Below the pieces are notes generated by a model. It had not been told where the DNA came from. It ran no database searches and saw nothing but the letters and a program-made list of their open reading frames with translations. A stretch of DNA of 10,910 bases from an uncultured Bacilli bacterium (GTDB lineage Bacteria > Bacillota_I > Bacilli_A > RF39 > UBA660). The translations under genes were made by a program, and so were the position numbers. The stretch covers positions 1 to 10,910 of the forward strand of contig CALVIJ010000024.1 of NCBI GenBank assembly GCA_944329505.1, read 5' to 3'. Of the stretch, positions 1 to 6,491 are shown piece by piece (within the stretch, counting starts at the first letter, position 1; the number at the start of each line of letters is the position of its first letter).

Positions 1-158
1 TTAAAAGTACACTTAAATAACTATAACGCGTTACCGTTCTTATTTACTTTTATTCAAAAAGAAACATCAAGAGTGATCCGTATATTAATTAGTTATTAGT
101 TTACACCAGCCACTAACTCTCTTTAAACATTAATTTAATATACCGTCTCTATCAAATG
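1..158 (-). promoter_or_regulatory. T-box riboswitch leader, isoleucine type, probably for ileS beyond the left edge
   Basis: T-box leaders sense uncharged tRNA and control aminoacyl-tRNA synthetase genes. On the minus strand a full Stem I can be drawn. A basal helix AGAG (150-147) pairs with CTCT (73-70), a 9-bp helix runs 143-135 with 88-80, and the AGAGAG bulge lies at 122-117. A distal hairpin TTAGT/ACTAA (116-112 with 100-96) carries the conserved GGTG at 107-104. Between the basal helices the 3' side reads GGATCA, so the specifier is ATC (77-75, Ile) followed by a purine. A T-box-like core CGGTAACGCG lies at 36-27, differing from the usual TGGNACCGCG at two positions. The downstream terminator or start codon is outside the window. 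The position directly after divIVA fits the common sepF...divIVA-ileS order. Ile and ileS are inferred from specifier plus synteny. Confidence 0.82.
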
Positions 159-161
159 TTT

Positions 162-641
162 TTATAAATCTAATTTGTCTATATCATCGATAATTTCAAG
201 TTGTGATTCCACGATGTTTTTCAAACGTTTCTTTAGAACATTAATATTTCTTTTCATCATATCAGCATCATTTTCTATTTTTTCAGCTTTAATTAAAGCT
301 TCGTTTACGATACGACTAGCGTTTTTCTTAGCATCGTCTAAAATTATTTCACTTTCGCGGTGAGCGGCTACTTTTAATTGGTCAGAAGTTTTTTGAGCCA
401 TCAATATAGCTCTATTTAAGGTGCTTTCCATTCTTTCATATTGTTCGAGTTTTTCTTTTAAGGCACTTGTTTCGTCAATTTTTGATTTTAAACGTCTAAT
501 TTCATCGTTTTTATCGACAATTAATTTGTTTTTAGCATCGATATCAGCTATCATTTTCTCGACTCTTTTAATAACTTGATCTAAAAAATTATTAACTTCA
601 TCGGGATCATAACCTCTCATGACTCTTGTAAATTTTTCCAT
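162..641 (-). CDS. divIVA: DivIVA-family cell division / polar scaffold protein
   Basis: A 159-aa coiled-coil protein that in Gram-positives binds curved membrane at poles and division sites and recruits other proteins. The N-terminal lipid-binding block is clear: MRGYDPDEVNNFLDQV at residues 8-23. It is followed by a long coiled coil (about 25-70) and a second helical domain (about 80-155) with the DivIVA-like pattern of QKTSDQLK, an Ala/Glu-rich stretch and a final LKNIVESQLEII. The N-terminus is about 9 residues shorter than B. subtilis DivIVA (no LTPxDI segment), and Met8 stands where the membrane-inserting Phe17 is expected, as in GpsB. Length and C-terminus favour DivIVA over GpsB. The start is supported by GAGGTGA at 658-652 and an in-frame stop 11 codons upstream; no earlier start exists. 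It lies 44 nt after sepF and before the ileS leader; ylmG and ylmH, often between them, are absent. Confidence 0.9.
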   Translation of the reverse strand: MEKFTRVMRGYDPDEVNNFLDQVIKRVEKMIADIDAKNKLIVDKNDEIRRLKSKIDETSALKEKLEQYERMESTLNRAILMAQKTSDQLKVAAHRESEIILDDAKKNASRIVNEALIKAEKIENDADMMKRNINVLKKRLKNIVESQLEIIDDIDKLDL

Positions 642-658
642 AAACTCGACCTCACCTC

Positions 659-671
659 GGCGATGTACGCC
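659..671 (-). other. GC-rich hairpin between sepF and divIVA
   Basis: GGCG-(5-nt loop)-CGCC is a short perfect stem in the 44-nt gap, ending directly before the divIVA Shine-Dalgarno GAGGTGA. It stands out in AT-rich DNA. No U-run follows, so it is not a terminator. It could be an mRNA processing, stability or translation element; the function is not known. Confidence 0.4.
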
Positions 672-685
672 CTATATTCTTTTAT

Positions 686-1090
686 TTACCACTCTATATC
701 TATATTATTGTTATCGTGAATTCCTTTACCCTCAGTATCATTAGTTATTTTACCTTGAACACTGACATTGTTTGGTGTACATAGGAAAATGCCACCACCA
801 ATTTTTTGCAAATCCCCACCTATCGCATATATTGTTCCGCTTAAGAAATCAACGATTCTTTTAGCTTGTTCAGGGGTAACTCTTTTTAAGTTTACAACAA
901 CTGTATTTCTTTTCTTTAAATGATCAGCTATTTGTTGTGATTCAGAGTAAGCTCTTGGCTCCAATAAAATCATTTTAGCGCCGCCTTCTTCAGTTAAAGC
1001 CTCCTCTGTTTTTAAATCATAGTATTGATCATTAGATGGTGCAGCAAAAACATCTTCTTCTTCACCCATGATTTTTTTTATTAAACCCAT
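686..1090 (-). CDS. sepF: Cell division protein SepF
   Basis: A 134-aa SepF, the cytoplasmic membrane-binding partner of FtsZ that bundles FtsZ filaments and tethers the Z ring. Residues 1-9 (MGLIKKIMG) form the typical amphipathic membrane anchor. An acidic linker follows, then the conserved core domain from about residue 38 to 113, with ILLEPRAYSESQQIADHL, VVVNLKRV, AKRIVDFLSG, and IGGGIFLCTP near residues 97-106, the Gly-rich dimer segment. The C-terminal about 20 residues are Asn/Asp-rich and poorly conserved. The start is well supported: AAGGAGG sits 6 nt before the ATG. It is first in the sepF-divIVA-(ileS) transcription unit and divergent from the amidase gene. Length is near the lower end of the family. 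Confidence 0.95.
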   Translation of the reverse strand: MGLIKKIMGEEEDVFAAPSNDQYYDLKTEEALTEEGGAKMILLEPRAYSESQQIADHLKKRNTVVVNLKRVTPEQAKRIVDFLSGTIYAIGGDLQKIGGGIFLCTPNNVSVQGKITNDTEGKGIHDNNNIDIEW

Positions 1091-1294
1091 ATTTATCCTC
1101 CTTAGTATGAAACTATTTCACTTTGCTATACTTAATTTTATCATAGATTTCAGAAAAAGAAAATGTTTTTTTCTTTACTTTTCTTATTTTGTGTAAAGTA
1201 AGCCATAAAATACCAATTATTTTAAATTTATATAGACAATAGTATTTAGAATTTTGTTATTTTTGCTATAATTATTCTAAAGGAAGTATGGTTT
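1091..1294. other. Divergent intergenic region sepF / amidase
   Basis: This AT-rich 204-bp gap must hold promoters for both directions. On the plus strand there is a clear extended -10 element (listed separately). On the minus strand CTATGATAAAAT around 1136-1147 gives -10-like hexamers for sepF, but no convincing -35 lies at 16-18 nt upstream of it. No gene or RNA structure is seen. Confidence 0.5.
1264..1286 (+). promoter_or_regulatory. Extended -10 promoter and Shine-Dalgarno of the amidase gene
   Basis: TGCTATAAT is an extended -10 (TATAAT at 1267-1272). No good -35 is present at the expected distance, as is common for extended -10 promoters. Transcription would begin near 1279, so the 5' leader is only about 16 nt. 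The Shine-Dalgarno AGGAAG at 1281-1286 lies 8 nt before the ATG at 1295; the earlier ATG at 1288 is out of frame and too close to it. Confidence 0.65.
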
Positions 1295-2599
1295 ATGTCA
1301 AGAAAAAAACTTAGTAAAAAAACAAGAAAACGTAGATTAATTGTTAAAATTATTTTTGTGTTAATATTATTTGTCATTTGTTTTAGTATGTTTTTACTAT
1401 TTTCTAAAAAAGATAGAGCATTTTTAGAAAATTTAAATTATGATCAAAGTGGTGAAATTACTTATTACGACATTTATGGTATTCACATGAATTTTAATGG
1501 AAAATTTGAACTTGATGATAATTTTAATAATCCCAAGTTAGTCTTGGCTAATGGAAATAAAGAAGAAGTTATCGATTGGAATTTAGAACACCAAGATAAT
1601 AATTATTCTTTTGAAACTAGTGAATATATTAATGGTGGAATTAATTTAGAAAAGTTAGAAAATGGTAAATATTATTTACTAATTAAAGCCGAAACTAAAA
1701 AAGATGATGCGACAGTTTACGAATATTTTCCATTTACTAATCAAACTGAATATGATGATTTGACTTATTATACTTTAACTAAAAATAACAGTAACAAAAA
1801 AATAGATATTTCGTGGGGCCATTATTTAACTTATGAACTATTAAGTTTTAATATTGAAAATGCAAAATTACCTGATGATGTTTATGATATTACTATAGAT
1901 CCAGGGCATGATGGAAATGACTCTGGAAAGATTGTATGTAGTGATGTAAGTGTTCCTGATGACATGGGTGAATGTATGAGTGGGACAAGTTATAAAGAAT
2001 CAGATTTAAATTTTACTGTTTCTAAGGCTTTGAAAGAAGAACTTGAGAAGTTAGGTTATAAAGTCAAATTAACTAGAGATAGTAAAACAGATACAGTACC
2101 TACATATGGTGAGATGGGAAGTGCGACGACAGCTAATACGACTAAGTCAAAGTTTAATTTTGCTCTTCACCACAATTCTACTAATATTCCAGGTGGTATG
2201 TCTTCGACTTATGGTTTAGAAGTATATGTGGCCGGTGACAGCAATTTTGATTTAGCTAAGTTACTTGTTCAAAATGTGTGCAAATACGGTAATACTTCTA
2301 CTTCTACAAAAGACGAATTTAAGGTAAAAGATGGTATTTACCAAAGATTTTCTGACGATGGCATAACCCCTTATTACTATATGATCAGAGAAGTTGGTGG
2401 AATTGCAACCCATGCTTATGTGGATGGTAATAATGAAGAATATGATGCAAACCCTTATTACAATTCTAATCATACTGCTGAGGGGTATTTGTTAGAACTT
2501 GGTTATATCGACAATGTCAGAGAATTACAAAATATTTTAGATAATCCTAAAGGATATGCGAGAGGTATTGCTTCAGCTTTAGATGACTATTTAAACTGA
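1295..2599 (+). CDS. Membrane-anchored N-acetylmuramoyl-L-alanine amidase (Amidase_3 family)
   Basis: A 434-aa enzyme predicted to cut the amide bond between N-acetylmuramic acid and L-Ala in peptidoglycan. A strongly basic N-terminus (SRKKLSKKTRKRR) is followed by one hydrophobic segment (about residues 16-37), an uncleaved anchor or signal, so the rest faces outside. Residues about 45-195 form a Tyr/Asn/Asp-rich extracellular region with no recognised domain. The catalytic domain starts at DITIDPGHDG (198-207). Zinc and catalytic candidates are His205, Glu235 in YKESDLN, a His of LHHN (292-293) and Glu401 in LLELGYIDN, all present. A long insertion (about 207-232) precedes the second ligand. 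It probably functions in wall remodelling or daughter-cell separation. It is monocistronic, the only plus-strand gene here, divergent from sepF. The precise physiological role (AmiC-, CwlC- or LytC-like) is not decidable. Confidence 0.88.
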   Translation: MSRKKLSKKTRKRRLIVKIIFVLILFVICFSMFLLFSKKDRAFLENLNYDQSGEITYYDIYGIHMNFNGKFELDDNFNNPKLVLANGNKEEVIDWNLEHQDNNYSFETSEYINGGINLEKLENGKYYLLIKAETKKDDATVYEYFPFTNQTEYDDLTYYTLTKNNSNKKIDISWGHYLTYELLSFNIENAKLPDDVYDITIDPGHDGNDSGKIVCSDVSVPDDMGECMSGTSYKESDLNFTVSKALKEELEKLGYKVKLTRDSKTDTVPTYGEMGSATTANTTKSKFNFALHHNSTNIPGGMSSTYGLEVYVAGDSNFDLAKLLVQNVCKYGNTSTSTKDEFKVKDGIYQRFSDDGITPYYYMIREVGGIATHAYVDGNNEEYDANPYYNSNHTAEGYLLELGYIDNVRELQNILDNPKGYARGIASALDDYLN

Positions 2600-2618
2600 A
2601 GTTAATACTTCTTTTTAA
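2598..2618 (+). terminator. Rho-independent terminator of the amidase gene
   Basis: GAAGT (2598-2602) and ACTTC (2607-2611) form a 5-bp stem with a TAAT loop, followed at once by five T. The stem overlaps the amidase stop codon. It is short, so efficiency may be modest. On the opposite strand the same hairpin lies just beyond the mgtC stop but has only a weak T-run, so bidirectional function is possible but less sure. Confidence 0.55.
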
Positions 2619-3304
2619 TTTTCATCATCATCCATAATTTCTTCTACTTTATTATAATTGACATAATAAACATCTGGTTCCATTGTAAATCTTGTTACTA
2701 AGTAGTCTATTTCATGACTGTTTGGATTTATAGATATATTAGCATTTATCTCTATTTTATCTTTATTTTTATTTGTGTTTAAACTATTTAAAATCATTTC
2801 CCCATCAATGACACTTTGGGTAATCATTGTTCTTAACACTAAATCTTTTTCATAGTTAGCTACTATATTTAAGGAATAAGTTTCATTTTGAGCTTTAGAA
2901 TTCTTCTGCATTAATTTTTTAGTTAAAAATCTTAATAAAATATTAGACATTAAGATTAAAATAGTACCTGTGACAGCTTCTAATAATAATCCAAAAGCCG
3001 TTAAAACCCCAATAGCCGCATTACACCACAAAGTAGCAGCCGTATTCAAACCTTTAATGTTAGTTCCATCTTTTAAAATAACTCCAGCTCCTAAAAAACC
3101 AATTCCAGTAACTACTTGAGCAGCAGTTCTAAGCTCACCATTACCCTTTATAACATCTAATATAGAAAACATAAAGGCTCCAACGCATACTAAAACGTTG
3201 GTCCTAAGACCAATAGCTCTTCTTCTCCACTGCCTTTCTAAACCGACTGAAAAACTGCATAATAAAGCCACAGCTATTCTTATCCAAAAATCAGTATAAT
3301 TCAT
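2615..3304 (-). CDS. MgtC/SapB-family membrane protein
   Basis: A 229-aa integral membrane protein. The N-terminal domain (about residues 5-130) carries the family pattern: GLERQWRRRAIGLRTNVLV (21-39), a membrane helix with GAFMF, RTAAQVVTGIGFLGAGVIL (59-77), then GLNTAATLWCNAAIG (85-99) and a last hydrophobic stretch to about 125. The C-terminal 90 residues form a soluble domain like the ACT-type domain of MgtC proteins. In Salmonella and Mycobacterium MgtC supports growth at low Mg2+ and in macrophages, while the broader family is widespread in commensals and its biochemical function is unsettled, so the symbol mgtC is not assigned. The start has AGGAAAGGAA about 11 nt upstream. It is convergent with the amidase, 15 nt apart, and has its own promoter. 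Confidence 0.88.
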   Translation of the reverse strand: MNYTDFWIRIAVALLCSFSVGLERQWRRRAIGLRTNVLVCVGAFMFSILDVIKGNGELRTAAQVVTGIGFLGAGVILKDGTNIKGLNTAATLWCNAAIGVLTAFGLLLEAVTGTILILMSNILLRFLTKKLMQKNSKAQNETYSLNIVANYEKDLVLRTMITQSVIDGEMILNSLNTNKNKDKIEINANISINPNSHEIDYLVTRFTMEPDVYYVNYNKVEEIMDDDEN

Positions 3305-3342
3305 TTTATCACGTTCCTTTCCTGCATAATTTAATATATGAA

Positions 3343-3360
3343 AAAAAGATATATCTTTTT
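3343..3360. repeat. 18-bp perfect palindrome in the leader of the MgtC-family gene
   Basis: AAAAAGAT/ATATCTTTTT is a perfect inverted repeat between the predicted start of transcription (about 3368) and the Shine-Dalgarno of the MgtC-family gene. As RNA it gives AAAAAGA-TATA-TCTTTTT followed by more U, a weak attenuator-like hairpin. As DNA it could be an operator. AT-only palindromes also arise by chance in such DNA. Confidence 0.35.
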
Positions 3361-3374
3361 ACACTAGATACATC

Positions 3375-3402
3375 ATTTTACTATTTATATAAAGTTAGTC
3401 AA
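3375..3402 (-). promoter_or_regulatory. Promoter of the MgtC-family gene
   Basis: On the minus strand TTGACT (3402-3397), a 16-nt spacer and TAAAAT (3380-3375) make a good sigma-A-type promoter. Its hexamers are identical to those of the glyQS promoter. The -35 is built from the last two codons and the stop of the fossil fragment upstream. The 5' leader is about 64 nt. Confidence 0.7.
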
Positions 3403-3514
3403 GTAATTTCACTAATATTTTTCCAGGAACATTTTCTAAATTTTTTCTTTGCCATGATGCTTTTTCTAACAAGATAATTGTTATATCATGATTTTTCCTT
3501 TTTACTAAGTCCTC
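3395..3514 (-). pseudogene. Fossil C-terminus of a second copy of the 197-aa two-repeat protein
   Basis: This minus-strand frame is open for 39 codons with no start codon and ends ...LENVPGKILVKLLD then TAA at 3397-3395. The complete protein at 4476-5069 ends DLSENVPGKRLVKSLG, and the preceding residues also align loosely (KNHDITIILLEK against RNKVEVAVLIHD). At DNA level the last 37 bases (3400-3436 against 4481-4517) differ at 4 positions. Everything N-terminal of this tail is missing, because the unrelated gene at 3505-4405 occupies the space. It has no ribosome binding site and overlaps the end of that gene by 10 nt, so it is read as a decayed remnant rather than a small gene. Confidence 0.7.
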
Positions 3515-4405
3515 TTAATTGTTTTAACGAATTGTTTGTTCTTGGTTTTGACATTGTTTTTAGCAAAAATCCCAAAGCCAACAATAGCAAGTGAAGATGC
3601 CACTAACATACTCGGAAATGATTTTTTATGACCAACCATTCCAGCAAGACCGATTCCAAGCAAAAAGGATACACTTACAGCACTAAATATCGCAACTGAG
3701 TTGACTGGACTTTTCTTTTGTAAGCTATATTTTGGGGCTTTTGATTTTATTTGATTTGTTTTAGCTTTTGGACCATTTTCTATTTTAGTGACATGTTTTT
3801 GATTAATATTTTGTTCTGTAAAATGATTTTGAGTCTTTTTGTTATTGTTTTTGTTGACATTAACTTGTTTTTCAATTGTTGGACTTACATTTTTAACAGA
3901 TGTTTTTATAGTTATATTTTCTTTTTTTGTTTAATGGTTTTTGTTGTTTCTTTTCCTCTTTTTTGATGGATGAATTTATGATTACTTTCTTTTTGGGACT
4001 AATATTTGGTGTTATAACAATAGTTTTACTAAATAAATTTTTTTGCTGGGAAACACTGATTGATACAGGTTTGTTTGAAAGTTTAATTTCTATAGGTTTG
4101 CTTTTGGTGTTTAAACTATTAACTTTAGATGAAGTTTTTTTACCCATACCCTTTGAACGGTTTCCTTTATTTTGCTTTTTCATTTCTTTATAACCTGTTT
4201 GTCCGATAATCGTGAATGTAGCTGCTCCACCTTCACCAGAAGAATTATCTTCAAGTAAATCTATCAAAGTAGTTTTCATAACTATTATTGGAATATATTC
4301 CGAAAATAATTTATACTTTTTAATTAATTTACGCAATTTATTAATGTGTATAGTAGAAAACAAAGCTTTTGAAAACACTTTTTTTGAAAAGATAATTTTT
4401 TTCAT
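3505..4405 (-). pseudogene. Lys/Asn-rich protein with two C-terminal membrane segments, frame broken at an A7 tract
   Basis: No family is recognised. From the ATG at 4405 (GGAG 8 nt upstream) a frame runs 170 codons and stops at 3893. A second frame is open from about 3930 to a TAG at 3505 (141 sense codons, no start near its top) and continues the same Lys/Asn/Ser/Thr-rich composition. Seven A at 3928-3922 (minus strand) lie at the junction; removing one A joins both parts into one protein of about 299 aa. In order: a basic N-terminus with a hydrophobic bit (about 35-50), a Gly-rich SSGEGGAATFTIIG (54-67), a long low-complexity linker (about 75-230), then NSVAIFSAVSVSFLLGIGLA (about 235-254) and SMLVASSLAIVGFGIFA (about 265-281), followed by a basic tail. 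The intact form is probably a membrane protein. The break may be a true mutation, a phase-variable tract or a sequencing error. A second in-frame ATG at codon 43 is possible. Confidence 0.65.
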
Positions 4406-4475
4406 AAATTTTCTCCATTTTTATAATATTATTGAAATTTCAAATTTTAAATTATAATCATTTTGATAAATAGTT

Positions 4476-5069
4476 TTAACCAAGTGATTTAACTAATCTT
4501 TTACCAGGAACATTTTCGCTTAAATCATGTATTAAAACCGCAACCTCAACTTTATTTCGGTATAATTTATAAGTAACATATGGTTCATCACCATCAGACC
4601 ATAATGAGCGACCAACTGGATATTCATAATCTGATTCTTTTGAAATAGCTTCATAGTCGCTATATTCATGAATAAATTCTTGCATAGAACCAAAAGTTGG
4701 ACTTTCTGAATCTAAATCAATTATTCCCTCTCGGTATGGTAAGAAAACTTCGTGAAGATGTGGTGCCATAACAATAACTTCATCTTGACTGTTTTCATAA
4801 ATTACTTGAGAAACCCCTGGAACATTTTTCCTTAAATCACTTTTAGGTACTATTACGTCCAAGTAATTAATATATAAATCATAATCATTTATATTTAAGT
4901 ATTCATCCACTTCTAACATCATGTTTGGTGCAATAACGCTTAAATTATCTATAAGTTCATTTTCATTTACTTCTACCCTTTTATATCCTATCATTTGTGT
5001 TCCTTTTTTTAGGAACACTGTATGCTCATTAGGCATTAAAACAACATTATTTTCATCATATTTTTTCAT
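4476..5069 (-). CDS. Hypothetical acidic protein made of two diverged copies of one domain
   Basis: The 197-aa product matches no family I recognise. It has no signal peptide or membrane segment and is rich in Asp/Glu, so it is probably cytosolic. It consists of two homologous halves. Each half opens with a V-x-x-M-x-P-x-x-H-x-VFL motif (NVVLMPNEHTVFL at 8-20, EVIVMAPHLHEVFL at 97-110) and closes with DL-x-x-NVPG (78-85 and 182-189) after a beta-like stretch (DVIV, VEVAV). The repeat spacing is 90 residues at the front and 104 at the back. Start 5069: only a weak purine-rich GAGAGA lies upstream, so translation may be low. It sits 35 nt after glyQS with no terminator between, and 70 nt before the frame-broken membrane protein gene. 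A tail fragment of a second copy lies at 3395-3514. It could be an accessory pair with the neighbour; that is inference. Confidence 0.7.
   Translation of the reverse strand: MKKYDENNVVLMPNEHTVFLKKGTQMIGYKRVEVNENELIDNLSVIAPNMMLEVDEYLNINDYDLYINYLDVIVPKSDLRKNVPGVSQVIYENSQDEVIVMAPHLHEVFLPYREGIIDLDSESPTFGSMQEFIHEYSDYEAISKESDYEYPVGRSLWSDGDEPYVTYKLYRNKVEVAVLIHDLSENVPGKRLVKSLG
4481..4517 (-). repeat. Direct repeat (copy 1) shared with 3400-3436
   Basis: These 37 bases, coding for the tail of the 197-aa protein, match 3400-3436 at 33 of 37 positions in the same orientation. The two copies bracket the frame-broken membrane protein gene about 1.08 kb apart. They trace a duplication of the coding sequence rather than an insertion-sequence end. 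Confidence 0.65.
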
Positions 5070-5104
5070 TTTATTTATCTCTCTTTCATTAGGTATAACC
5101 CTTT

Positions 5105-6475
5105 TTATAATTTTATTTTTTCATTTAAATAATTTACTAACTCTTCTACTTTGATTACTTCTTGTTTCATGGTATCTCTATCTCTGACGGTTACTGTACC
5201 ATTATTAATGGTTTCATCATCGATAGTTATACAGAAAGGTGTTCCTGCTACATCTTGTCTACGATATCTCTTACCAATGTTTCCTGTTTCATCATAAGTT
5301 ATCATAAATTCTTTAGATAACATATTATATACTTCTTCAGCTTTTTCTTTGTGATGTTTTTTTACAAGTGGTAAGATTGCTGCTTTGAAAGGTGCTAAGA
5401 AAGGATGGAAGTGCATAACTTCTCTAGTAGTTCCATCTTCTAATATTTCTTCTTCATAGGCATTGCATAAAAGTGCTAAAGTTAATCTATCAGCTCCAAC
5501 ACTTGATTCAACAATGGTTGGTAAGATTTTTTCATTTGTATCTGGATCTAGATAACGCATTGGATTTCCTGAATATTCCTCATGTCTAGATAAGTCATAA
5601 GTTCCTCTATGGTGTGTTCCCCATAGTTCATCAAAACCAAATGGGAAACGATATTGAATATCACAAGCAGCTTTACAATAGAAAACTAATTTTTCATGAT
5701 CTTTAAATCTGATGTCTTCTTTTTTGATACCTAAGTTAATTAAGAAGTCCCAAGCCTTTTGTTTATAATCTTCATAGAAGTTCATTGAGTCTTCGTCTTT
5801 ACAAAATAATTGGTGCTCCATCTGTTCAAATTCAATTGTTCTAAAGGTGAAGTTGCCTGGAGTGATTTCGTTTCTAAAAGCTTTACCTACTTGACCAATA
5901 CCAAAAGGTAATTTAGCTCTCATTGACTTTTGAACATTTAAGAAGTTTACGAATTCTCCTTGAGCTGTTTCTCCTCTTAGATATACTTTAGATGAATCGT
6001 CTTTGATAACTCCTCTACTTGTTTCGAATAATAAGTTAAACTGTCTTATTTTAGTCCAGTTTGATTTACCGCATTTTGGACATTTAATGTTATTTTCGAT
6101 TATATAATTATAAAGTTCATCATCAGTCATAGAGTCGCCATCGATTTCAGGGTTAACCGCTTCAATTAATTTATCAGCTCTATGTCTTGCTTTACACTCT
6201 TTACAATCGATTAATGGGTCTGAGAAGTTTTGAACGTGACCTGAGGCTTCCCATACTTTTGGATTCATTAATATAGCGGCATCTACACCATAGCTATGTT
6301 TACTTTCTTGGATAAATTTCTTCCACCAGGCTTTCTTTAAGTTGTTTTTAAGTTCGGTTCCAAGTGGGCCATAATCCCAAGTGTTAGCAAGACCGCCATA
6401 TATCTCACTACCTTGAAATATAAAACCATATTGTTTACAAACACTTACTAATTTGTCCATTGTTAATTTTTCCAT
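5105..6475 (-). CDS. glyQS: Glycyl-tRNA synthetase, alpha2 type
   Basis: A 456-aa class II synthetase that attaches glycine to tRNA-Gly, of the single-chain homodimeric type found in many Gram-positives, archaea and eukaryotes rather than the alpha2beta2 GlyQ/GlyS type. The N-terminal GFIFQGSEIYGGLANTWDYG (17-36) is typical. Four Cys in two pairs (91/94 and 132/135, CPKC) form the zinc-site insertion. Motif 2 is seen in AFRNEITPGNFTFRTIEFEQ (199-218) and motif 3 in ESSVGADRLTLALL (323-336); RGETAQGEFVNF is at 167-178. The anticodon-binding domain spans about 358-452 (GTPFCITID, VTVRDRDT). The length is normal. AGGAGGT (6487-6481) precedes the ATG by 5 nt. It is controlled by its own promoter and T-box. 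The ends with neighbours leave 35 nt to the next gene and no clear terminator. Confidence 0.97.
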   Translation of the reverse strand: MEKLTMDKLVSVCKQYGFIFQGSEIYGGLANTWDYGPLGTELKNNLKKAWWKKFIQESKHSYGVDAAILMNPKVWEASGHVQNFSDPLIDCKECKARHRADKLIEAVNPEIDGDSMTDDELYNYIIENNIKCPKCGKSNWTKIRQFNLLFETSRGVIKDDSSKVYLRGETAQGEFVNFLNVQKSMRAKLPFGIGQVGKAFRNEITPGNFTFRTIEFEQMEHQLFCKDEDSMNFYEDYKQKAWDFLINLGIKKEDIRFKDHEKLVFYCKAACDIQYRFPFGFDELWGTHHRGTYDLSRHEEYSGNPMRYLDPDTNEKILPTIVESSVGADRLTLALLCNAYEEEILEDGTTREVMHFHPFLAPFKAAILPLVKKHHKEKAEEVYNMLSKEFMITYDETGNIGKRYRRQDVAGTPFCITIDDETINNGTVTVRDRDTMKQEVIKVEELVNYLNEKIKL

Positions 6476-6491
6476 TTTTTACCTCCTAAAT

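Noticed and set aside
3921..3929. A AAA AAG heptamer at the break of the membrane protein gene, as in the dnaX programmed -1 frameshift
   Set aside because: Joining the two frames needs +1 (or -2). A -1 slip gives Lys-Lys-Ile and then a stop at once, so a dnaX-like mechanism does not restore the protein.
3751..4457. Plus-strand open frames of 71-88 codons over the accessory patch
   Set aside because: They are Phe/Leu/Ile-rich antisense readings of the Lys/Asn-rich minus-strand gene, with no ribosome binding sites or family motifs.
5085..5104. Terminator after glyQS
   Set aside because: Only a 3-bp GGT/ACC stem is present without a U-run, so it is too weak to call.
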